NCBI GenBank assembly: GCA_002309275.1 | Contig: DBXL01000221.1 | Coordinates: 1 to 13,036 of the forward strand | DNA length: 13,036 nucleotides | From: Ruminococcaceae bacterium UBA1213 | GTDB lineage: Bacteria > Bacillota > Clostridia > Oscillospirales > Acutalibacteraceae | Direction: 5' to 3' | Part shown: positions 1 to 5,208 of the stretch, in pieces | Position numbering within the stretch: the stretch's first letter is position 1 | Layout of the letters: the number at the start of each line of letters is the position of its first letter | Position numbers and translations under genes: made by a program | The notes under the pieces: model-generated | Databases searched by the model: none | The model's input: only the letters and a program-made list of their open reading frames with translations | What the model was told of the DNA's origin: nothing

Positions 1-66
1 GGCGGAGAAAAATCACATCACTATCTGCATACATCTTATGTTGCAAGAGATAAGCATTATAAATAA
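1..66 (+). CDS. Probable 3' end of an upstream gene (partial)
   Basis: Frame 1 is open from the window edge and encodes a 21-residue basic, polar tail ending in ARDKHYK before a TAA stop at 64-66. A rho-independent terminator starts about 20 bases later, which is where the end of a transcription unit would be expected. Frame 2 is also open until further downstream, so the reading frame is not certain. No family can be recognised from so short a tail. Confidence 0.35.
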   Translation, partial: GGEKSHHYLHTSYVARDKHYK

Positions 67-86
67 TTTCATTCGGCAAAAATAAC

Positions 87-125
87 AATTCCCCTGTCTG
101 TGAGAGCAGTCAGGGGAATTTCTTT
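87..125 (+). terminator. Rho-independent terminator hairpin
   Basis: A perfect 10-bp stem pairs 87-96 (AATTCCCCTG) with 111-120 (CAGGGGAATT) around a 14-base loop, which can itself pair CTG with CAG. A T-rich run (TTTCTTT, spanning the stem end) follows. It probably ends the gene whose tail lies at 1-66. It stands only about 20 bases before the next start codon, so it could also act as a leader hairpin for that gene. Confidence 0.7.
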
Positions 126-142
126 GAAAGGGGCTGTTTTTT

Positions 143-1234
143 GTGCAAAAGAAAAAATCAAAAAAGCTGTGGCTGAAAATCATCATTGGAATTGTACTTG
201 CAGTTGTTTTGACTGTCTTGGGATATGTGCTGTATGTTGTTTTGAGTTACAGCAGGATAGAGGATAATACCAAGCTTGATGTAAACGGCACGGCGGAGTT
301 GAATATGCTCAAAACCGACACGGAATACACGGCAGTTACATATAATATCGGATTTGGTGCATATACGCCCGACTTTACATTTTTCATGGACGGCGGTACG
401 CAGTCATGGGCAAATTCAAAAGAGAGTGTCATTGACTGTATCAACGGTGACATTGAAATTTTACAGGAATATCAGGCGGATATTATGCTGATTCAGGAAG
501 TCGATACGAATTCCACACGCAGTTATCATACAGATGAAAAACAGCAGATATGCAGTGCATTTCCCGATATGTCATGTGTGTTTTCGATAAACTATCACTC
601 ACCATTTTTATTTTACCCGATAACCCAGCCGCATGGAGCGTCAAATGCAGGAATGCTTACCATGTGCCGTGCAGAGATAACGTCTGCTGTCAGAAAAAGT
701 CTGCCTATATCCGACGGCTTTTCAAAATACATGGATCTTGACCGCTGTTATTCAGTGAGCCGTGTCGGCGTGGAAAACGGCAGAGAACTGGTTATTTTCA
801 ATGTCCATACATCTGCCTACGGCACAAACGGAGATTTACAGAAACAACAGCTTACCAAGCTTTTTGACGACATGAAAGAGGAATATGAAAAAGGCGGTTA
901 TGTGATATGTGCAGGGGACTTTAACCATGATTTCACGGGCAATTCAAAAGAAGTATTCAATGATGAAGTGCCTGAGGAATATACATGGGCGGCGGCATTC
1001 CCCGATGAACTCATTCCCGCACATTTCATAAAGCTGACGGATTATGCAGACGGCATGAAAACCCCTTCATGCAGGAATTGCGACAAGCCCTATAATGAGG
1101 ACTGTTTCACGCTTACCGTTGACGGCTTTATTATATCGGATAACATCTCTGTCGAATATATGAATGTGATAGATACACAATTCCAATACAGCGACCACAA
1201 TCCCGTTGAATTAAAATTCAGGCTGAAAAAATAA
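143..1234 (+). CDS. Membrane-anchored endonuclease/exonuclease/phosphatase-family protein
   Basis: This is a 363-residue protein with a GTG start, preceded by AAAGGGG (127-133) at good spacing. The N-terminus is a lysine-rich stretch followed by a hydrophobic segment at about residues 9-35, so it is probably a signal anchor with the catalytic domain outside the cell. The remainder shows the ordered motifs of the EEP (DNase I-like, Mg2+-dependent phosphodiesterase) fold: TYNIGFG with Asn68, LIQEVD with metal-ligand Glu119, NVHTSA with Asn220/His222, AGDFNHD with Asp259/Asn261, and the terminal SDHNP with Asp351/His352. All expected catalytic positions are present, so it should be an active phosphoesterase or nuclease. 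The substrate (DNA, RNA, phospholipid or sugar-phosphate) cannot be told from sequence. It appears to be a single gene, because a new strong promoter starts ten bases after its stop. I see no separate terminator between it and infC. Confidence 0.85.
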   Translation: MQKKKSKKLWLKIIIGIVLAVVLTVLGYVLYVVLSYSRIEDNTKLDVNGTAELNMLKTDTEYTAVTYNIGFGAYTPDFTFFMDGGTQSWANSKESVIDCINGDIEILQEYQADIMLIQEVDTNSTRSYHTDEKQQICSAFPDMSCVFSINYHSPFLFYPITQPHGASNAGMLTMCRAEITSAVRKSLPISDGFSKYMDLDRCYSVSRVGVENGRELVIFNVHTSAYGTNGDLQKQQLTKLFDDMKEEYEKGGYVICAGDFNHDFTGNSKEVFNDEVPEEYTWAAAFPDELIPAHFIKLTDYADGMKTPSCRNCDKPYNEDCFTLTVDGFIISDNISVEYMNVIDTQFQYSDHNPVELKFRLKK

Positions 1235-1243
1235 AAAAGTCTA

Positions 1244-1272
1244 TTGACAAAGGAAATGAAATATGATATATT
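1244..1272 (+). promoter_or_regulatory. Promoter of the infC-rpmI-rplT operon
   Basis: A consensus -35 box TTGACA (1244-1249) is separated by exactly 17 bases from TATATT (1267-1272), and a TG at 1264-1265 gives an extended -10. This predicts a transcription start near 1279 and a leader of about 170 bases before infC. It is the best sigma-A-type promoter in the window. Confidence 0.82.
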
Positions 1273-1278
1273 ATACAG

Positions 1279-1420
1279 GTACAACAAAGTAAAGTTTCGG
1301 CTTTCACCTGTAAGGTATCGTCTGTTACGGGTCAATATTATTTCGGGCAGGTTGTTTGTATCTGCTCTGTAATGTTGGCTGCACGGACATGAAAGAAAGT
1401 CTGTGCTTTTCTTTATGTTT
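1279..1420 (+). promoter_or_regulatory. infC/L20-type leader with competing terminator and antiterminator stems
   Basis: The leader between the predicted start of transcription and the infC ribosome site carries an intrinsic terminator at its 3' end (1381-1414). The 3' arm of that terminator contains GTCTGT, and the same hexamer occurs earlier at 1320-1325. There it could pair with ACGGAC (1383-1388), the 5' arm of the terminator, and so prevent termination. A further 6-bp stem pairs 1345-1350 (GGGCAG) with 1362-1367 (CTGCTC) inside the enclosed loop. In Bacillus the infC-rpmI-rplT leader is known to be controlled by ribosomal protein L20 through premature termination. This leader has the right position, size and architecture for the same role. 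I cannot confirm a match to the published L20 leader consensus by eye. Confidence 0.6.
1381..1414 (+). terminator. Attenuator terminator in the infC leader
   Basis: The 8-bp stem GCACGGAC (1381-1388) / GTCTGTGC (1399-1406), with one G-U pair, encloses a 10-base purine-rich loop and is followed directly by TTTTCTTT. It lies upstream of the infC ribosome site and within the same transcript, so it is an attenuator and not an end-of-gene terminator. Confidence 0.72.
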
Positions 1421-1446
1421 CAGAAATGTTTTGGAGGTGCGTTGAA

Positions 1447-1965
1447 ATTAGCAAGCAGGAAATTCAGATCAATGAGGAAATTCGTGATAAGGAAGTAAGG
1501 GTAATAGATTCAAACGGCGGTCAGCTTGGCATCATGAGTGCCGCACAGGCTCTCGAAAAGGCTACTGCAAAAAATCTTGACCTCGTGAAGATAGCACCGC
1601 AGGCAGTTCCGCCTGTGTGCAAAATCATGGACTACGGCAAATATCGTTTTGAACAGGCAAAGCGTGAAAAAGAGGCGAGGAAAAATCAACACGTTGTCGA
1701 TATTAAAGAAGTAAGGCTTTCTCTTAATATAGATACGCATGATTTTAACACGAAACTCAACCATACGCAGAAATTCATAAAAAGCGGTGACAAAGTGAAG
1801 GTGTCGATACGTTTCAGAGGACGTGAAATGGGACATCCGGAGCTGGGTACGGAAATCATGGATAAATTTGCCGAAGCTTGTCAGGAGTTTGCATTTGTCG
1901 AAAAGCCTGCAAAGCTTGAGGGACGCAGTATGCTGATGTTCCTGGCACCGAAGCCGAACAAATAA
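1447..1965 (+). CDS. infC: Translation initiation factor IF-3
   Basis: IF-3 binds the 30S subunit, prevents early 50S joining and checks the initiator tRNA-start codon match. The 172-residue product has the IF3 N-domain (about 8-77), containing INEEIRDKEVRVI and the family signature region PPVCKIMDYGKY at 55-66. A lysine-rich linker leads into the C-domain (about 84-170), with RGRE at 124-127 and LEGRSMLMFLAPK near the end. The start is taken as ATT at 1447. GGAGG at 1433-1437 lies nine bases upstream of it, and the protein then begins (M)SKQEIQINEE, as IF-3 homologues do. An in-frame ATG at 1426 would put the ribosome site inside the gene. A rare ATT start is a known trait of infC that lets IF-3 repress its own translation. 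infC is first in an operon with rpmI and rplT, with gaps of 28 and 24 bases. Confidence 0.95.
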   Translation: MSKQEIQINEEIRDKEVRVIDSNGGQLGIMSAAQALEKATAKNLDLVKIAPQAVPPVCKIMDYGKYRFEQAKREKEARKNQHVVDIKEVRLSLNIDTHDFNTKLNHTQKFIKSGDKVKVSIRFRGREMGHPELGTEIMDKFAEACQEFAFVEKPAKLEGRSMLMFLAPKPNK

Positions 1966-1993
1966 GCAAAATTAAACAAGGAGGACAATCAAA

Positions 1994-2191
1994 ATGCCTA
2001 AAATTAAGACTCACAGTGGAGCTAAAAAACGTTTTAAGCTCTCTAAAAATGGAAAGGTAATCCGTGCACACGCAAATAAATCACATATCCTCAACAAGAA
2101 GACCACAAAGAGAAAAAGAGGTCTGAGAAAGACAGTTGCTGCTGATAAGACAAATGTAGCAGCTATCAAAAAGCTTATTCCTTATAAATAA
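1994..2191 (+). CDS. rpmI: 50S ribosomal protein bL35
   Basis: This 65-residue, very basic protein starts MPKIKTHSGAKKRFKLS and contains HILNKKTTKRKRGLR, both typical of bL35. It packs into the large subunit through contacts with 23S rRNA. Length is normal for the family. AAGGAGG at 1978-1984 lies nine bases before the ATG. It is the second gene of the infC operon and should be under the same leader control. Confidence 0.97.
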   Translation: MPKIKTHSGAKKRFKLSKNGKVIRAHANKSHILNKKTTKRKRGLRKTVAADKTNVAAIKKLIPYK

Positions 2192-2215
2192 TTACTGATC
2201 GGAGGTATATATAAT

Positions 2216-2569
2216 ATGGCACGTGTAAAGGGTGCGTTGGCAACACGCAAAAGAAGAAAAAAGGTTTTGAAACTTGCAAAAGGTTATTGGGGTGCTAAAA
2301 GCAAGCACTTTAAAATGGCAAAAGAAGCCGTAATGAAAAGCGGCAATTATGCATATATTGGTCGTAAGCAGAAAAAGAGAGATTTCAGAAGACTCTGGAT
2401 TACTCGTATTTCCGCAGGCTGCAAGGCTAACGGCATCAACTACTCTACATTTATGAACGGCTTGAAAAAGGCTGGCATTACTCTTAACAGAAAAATGCTT
2501 TCTGAAATCGCTATCGCTGATGCAGCAGGCTTTACAGCTCTTGTTGAAAAGGCAAAGGCTGCTCTTTAA
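2216..2569 (+). CDS. rplT: 50S ribosomal protein bL20
   Basis: This 117-residue basic protein starts MARVKGALATRKRRKKVLKLAKGY and has the RQKKRDFRRLWITRI-like core and the ISAGCKANGINYSTF segment of bL20. It is an early 23S rRNA-binding assembly protein. In Bacillus it is also the repressor that acts on its own operon leader, which fits the leader structure found upstream of infC here. GGAGG at 2201-2205 sits ten bases before the ATG. It is the last gene of the operon and is followed by a strong terminator. Confidence 0.97.
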   Translation: MARVKGALATRKRRKKVLKLAKGYWGAKSKHFKMAKEAVMKSGNYAYIGRKQKKRDFRRLWITRISAGCKANGINYSTFMNGLKKAGITLNRKMLSEIAIADAAGFTALVEKAKAAL

Positions 2570-2578
2570 TAAAACTTC

Positions 2579-2615
2579 AAATGCACCTGAGTACAAAAAA
2601 CTTGGGTGCATTTTT
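2579..2615 (+). terminator. Terminator of the infC-rpmI-rplT operon
   Basis: ATGCACC at 2581-2587 pairs with GGGTGCAT at 2604-2611, and the stem continues inward through G-U pairs to 2592/2600 (about 12 bp in all). Flanking A/T bases extend it outward. A TTTTT run ends the structure at 2615. It begins ten bases after the rplT stop codon. Confidence 0.88.
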
Positions 2616-2669
2616 CAATGAGCAATGAGCAATGTGCAATGTGCAATGTGCAATGTGCAATGTGCAATG
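2616..2669 (+). repeat. Heptanucleotide tandem array, locus 1
   Basis: Seven uninterrupted 7-base units (two CAATGAG, then five CAATGTG) are followed by a partial CAATG. The array starts directly after the T run of the rplT terminator and ends just before the ribosome site of the kinase gene, so it fills almost the whole intergenic space. A 39-base stretch of it (2637-2675) recurs in inverted orientation at 3967-4005. Confidence 0.93.
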
Positions 2670-2688
2670 ATTTTTGGGAGGGAAGATT

Positions 2689-3192
2689 TTGAAAAATGTC
2701 GTTTTAATAGGAATGCCCGGCTGTGGAAAGAGTACAGTGGGAGTGGTTTTGGCGAAAATATTGGGTTACAGGTTTCTGGATTCGGATTTGCTCATACAGG
2801 AAAGCGAAAACAGGCTTTTACATGACATCATCGAGCAGGAGGGCATAGAGGGCTTTGAAGCAATAGAAAATAAAGTGAATGCGTCAATAGATGTTAAAAG
2901 AAGTGTCATTGCAACGGGCGGAAGTGTCGTTTACGGCAGAGAGGCTATGGAACATCTGAAAAACATAGGAATTGTTGTATATATCAAACTGCCCTATGAA
3001 GAAATTAATCACCGTCTGGGAAATCTCGAACAAAGGGGAGTGGCTATCCGCAAAAATCAGACTTTGAGAGATTTATATAACGAAAGAGTGCCATTGTACG
3101 AAAAATATGCGGATATTACAGTTGAGGAAAAAAATTTGACAATATCTCAAACAGCGTTGTATATAAGAGATAGATTGAGGGAATATGAATGA
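2689..3192 (+). CDS. Shikimate kinase-like P-loop kinase
   Basis: The 167-residue product has the size and layout of shikimate kinase, which phosphorylates shikimate in chorismate synthesis. Walker A is GMPGCGKST (8-16), followed by LDSD with Asp31/Asp33, IATGGS at 74-79, a lid-like region RGVAIR (116-121) and RVPLYEKYAD with Arg133, matching the conserved C-terminal arginine. Two expected features differ. The shikimate-contacting arginine of the usual FRxxE motif is Glu57 here (GFEAIE), and the GGG motif reads GGS. It may therefore be a divergent AroK or a relative with another small substrate. The TTG start at 2689 is chosen because GGGAGG (2676-2681) lies seven bases upstream. An in-frame TTG at 2674 would put that site inside the gene. 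Its stop overlaps the next ATG (ATGA), so the two genes are translationally coupled. No clear promoter lies between the rplT terminator and this gene. Confidence 0.75.
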   Translation: MKNVVLIGMPGCGKSTVGVVLAKILGYRFLDSDLLIQESENRLLHDIIEQEGIEGFEAIENKVNASIDVKRSVIATGGSVVYGREAMEHLKNIGIVVYIKLPYEEINHRLGNLEQRGVAIRKNQTLRDLYNERVPLYEKYADITVEEKNLTISQTALYIRDRLREYE

Positions 3193-3968
3193 TAACAAGC
3201 AAGGATAATGAAATCATAAAGCACGTTTCAAAACTGCTTTCAAGTGCGTCTTACAGACGGCAGAGTGAAAGCTTTGTGGCAGAGGGGGCAAGGCTCTGCA
3301 TGGACGGCGTTTTGTCAGGGGCAGAAGTCAGGGCTTTTTTATATACAAAAAACGGTGCTGAAAAATATCAGAATGAGTTTGAGAAAATATTTTCTGTTTC
3401 AGCAAAAAGTTATGAGATAAGCGAACAGCTTTTTAAAAAAATTTCAGATACCAACTCACCGCAGGGATTGTTATGTGTATTCAAAACACTTGACAAAAAA
3501 TTTTTATCGTATAAAATAGAGATTGGACGGCATTATGCAGGACTTGAAAATATACAGGATCCGTCAAATATGGGAACGATTTTAAGAACTGCTGAGGCAC
3601 TTGGCATAGATGGAGTGATACTTTCAAAAGACTGCTGTGATATATATTCGCCGAAAGTGGTAAGGGGAAGTATGGGGGCGGTGTTCAGACTGCCTGTAAT
3701 CATTGCAGAGGACTTCACCGAATACATATCAAAACTTGCCAAGTCAAATATAATGATATATGCATCTACACCGAGAAATGCAGAGGATATTGAAAGCGTA
3801 GATTTTTCCAAGGGCGGTGTTATGCTCATAGGCAACGAGGGCAATGGATTGAAAGACGAAACAATAAAAGCGTGTTCCAAGCGTGTGAAAATAAATATGA
3901 AAGGCAGAGCGGAATCTCTCAATGCGGCGGCAGCTGCTGCAATACTTTTATACAGATTTCAGCAGTAA
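3189..3968 (+). CDS. TrmH/SpoU-family 2'-O-ribose RNA methyltransferase
   Basis: The protein is predicted to transfer methyl from S-adenosylmethionine to a ribose 2'-OH in rRNA or tRNA. It has 259 residues in two parts. The N-terminal substrate-binding domain (about 1-100) includes ESFVAEGARL. The C-terminal SPOUT domain carries the three knot motifs: NIQDPSNMGTILRTAEALG (121-139, motif 1 with the catalytic-type Asn and Arg), RGSMGAVFRLPV (159-170, motif 2 region), and LIGNEGNGL (213-221) with INMKGRAESLNAAAAAAILLY (motif 3). This order is typical of RlmB/YsgA-like enzymes in Firmicutes, but the nucleotide target cannot be assigned. It overlaps the preceding kinase stop by four bases. Its TAA stop (3966-3968) touches the second heptamer array. 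Confidence 0.9.
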   Translation: MITSKDNEIIKHVSKLLSSASYRRQSESFVAEGARLCMDGVLSGAEVRAFLYTKNGAEKYQNEFEKIFSVSAKSYEISEQLFKKISDTNSPQGLLCVFKTLDKKFLSYKIEIGRHYAGLENIQDPSNMGTILRTAEALGIDGVILSKDCCDIYSPKVVRGSMGAVFRLPVIIAEDFTEYISKLAKSNIMIYASTPRNAEDIESVDFSKGGVMLIGNEGNGLKDETIKACSKRVKINMKGRAESLNAAAAAAILLYRFQQ

Positions 3969-4005
3969 AAATCATTGCACATTGCACATTGCACATTGCA
4001 CATTG
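3967..4005 (+). repeat. Heptanucleotide tandem array, locus 2 (inverted copy)
   Basis: A partial CATTG (3973-3977) and four CACATTG units (3978-4005), preceded by AAAAAT, form the exact reverse complement of 2637-2675, a perfect 39-bp inverted repeat. The spacer of about 1.29 kb holds the kinase and methyltransferase genes. The array starts at the methyltransferase stop codon and ends 17 bases before the dprA start. Confidence 0.93.
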
Positions 4006-4022
4006 ATAAGCGGGGTGGTAGT

Positions 4023-5189
4023 TTGAATGACAGGGCGATATTATGGATATGGCTGCAGGACTGCATAGGCTTTGCGAATGCGAAAACAAGGGCAATGTTT
4101 GATTTTTTTGAAAAGCCGGAGGATATAGTTGTTTCTGACGAGAAAGTTCTGAGGGATTCGGGAATTTTTACCGAACACAGCATATATAAAATACTTCAGA
4201 AGGACTTCAGATATGCCAAAAAGGTATATACAGACTGCATGAATATGAATTACGGCATACTGACGCTTTTTGACAGTAAATATCCCCGTAAATTAAAGGA
4301 GCTTGCAGACTGTCCTTTATTGCTTTATGTTGAGGGAGAAATGCCTGACACGGAAATGAATTATACTGCCATAGTAGGTTCAAGGTATGCATCGGCAGAA
4401 AGTAGGAAATATGCCTTTGACATAGCGGCAGGACTTGCATTGAATGATATAGTAGTTGTAAGCGGAGGTGCAGACGGCATTGATACTGCTGCACATAAAG
4501 GCTCACTTTCATGCGGTGGAAAGACTGTATGTGTAATGGGCTGTGGTTTGAATTACAATTATCTTCTGAAAAATCTGCCCATGAGAAAGGAAATCGCTCA
4601 GACAGGTGCAGTTATCTCTGAATATCCGCCGTATATGTCCGCACAGAAACATACGTTTGTACAAAGAAACAGAATCATTGCAGGCATATCAGACTGTACA
4701 CTTGTTGTGCAGGCAGGTTCTGCAAGCGGTTCTTTGAAAACGTCTTCAAAAGCTTTTGAACTGAAAAGAAAGGTATTTTTTATAGAGGGCTGTCAGCATG
4801 ATGAAAAATTTACAGGCTCCAATGCCCTGAAGGAGCATGGAGCGGAATCTGTCACCACTCATGCAGATATACTTGACTGGTATAAAAGAGCAGGGTATAT
4901 TACAAAAGAATATCCTGCTTTGGAAAAAATTGTTTCAGCGGAGAAAAAAACAGAAGAAAAAAAGCCCGAAAAGGAAAATTTTCATGCAGAAGATAATAAA
5001 ATTTTGCAGGAACAGTTGACAGAAAATGCCTTTATGGTGTATCATACAATTTCGGATGTACCTGCGGATTCTGATGATATATCAAATCAAACAGGGCTGT
5101 CTGCACAGAACGTAAAATCTGCCCTGACGGAGCTGGAGATAATGGGACTGATAGAGGGAGCTGCAGGACGGGGTTATATAAGAAAATAA
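4023..5189 (+). CDS. dprA: DNA-processing protein DprA (Smf)
   Basis: DprA binds incoming single-stranded DNA during transformation and loads RecA. The 388-residue product has a small N-terminal helical region (about 1-75). A Rossmann-like DprA core (about 80-275) shows AIVGSR (116-121), VVSGGADGIDTAAHKGSL (145-162), VMGCGLNYNY (171-180), ISEYPP (198-203) and QRNRIIAGIS (214-223). A charged linker follows at 305-325, and a winged-helix DprA C-terminal domain covers about 330-388. Some core positions are diverged: the usual EA...SGSLITA stretch reads QAGSASGSLKTSS. TTG at 4023 is chosen because GGGGTG (4012-4017), which pairs well with the anti-Shine-Dalgarno, lies five bases upstream. An earlier in-frame TTG at 3975 lies inside the heptamer array and would translate it. 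topA follows after 19 bases, so the two are probably co-transcribed, a common Firmicutes arrangement. Confidence 0.92.
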   Translation: MNDRAILWIWLQDCIGFANAKTRAMFDFFEKPEDIVVSDEKVLRDSGIFTEHSIYKILQKDFRYAKKVYTDCMNMNYGILTLFDSKYPRKLKELADCPLLLYVEGEMPDTEMNYTAIVGSRYASAESRKYAFDIAAGLALNDIVVVSGGADGIDTAAHKGSLSCGGKTVCVMGCGLNYNYLLKNLPMRKEIAQTGAVISEYPPYMSAQKHTFVQRNRIIAGISDCTLVVQAGSASGSLKTSSKAFELKRKVFFIEGCQHDEKFTGSNALKEHGAESVTTHADILDWYKRAGYITKEYPALEKIVSAEKKTEEKKPEKENFHAEDNKILQEQLTENAFMVYHTISDVPADSDDISNQTGLSAQNVKSALTELEIMGLIEGAAGRGYIRK

Positions 5190-5208
5190 TTTTTTGTGGA
5201 GGAAAATT

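Noticed and set aside
1274..1312. A 7-bp stem TACAGGT/ACCTGTA at the 5' end of the infC leader.
   Set aside because: Most of the left arm lies before the predicted transcription start near 1279, so it would not be in the RNA.
2192..2611. A 139-codon minus-strand frame antisense to rplT.
   Set aside because: It lies opposite a certain ribosomal protein gene and starts within the operon terminator. It is a shadow frame.
2616..2669. Considered whether the repeat arrays are CRISPR.
   Set aside because: Units are 7 bases with no spacers, so they are simple tandem repeats.
3976..4010. TTGCAC hexamers in the locus 2 array as -35 boxes for a dprA promoter.
   Set aside because: No acceptable -10 lies 16-18 bases downstream. 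The best candidate, TGATAA, is a poor match at short spacing.
3975..4022. Upstream in-frame extension of dprA through the heptamer array.
   Set aside because: It would translate the repeat into an unconserved cysteine/histidine-rich leader. A good ribosome site is placed for TTG 4023.
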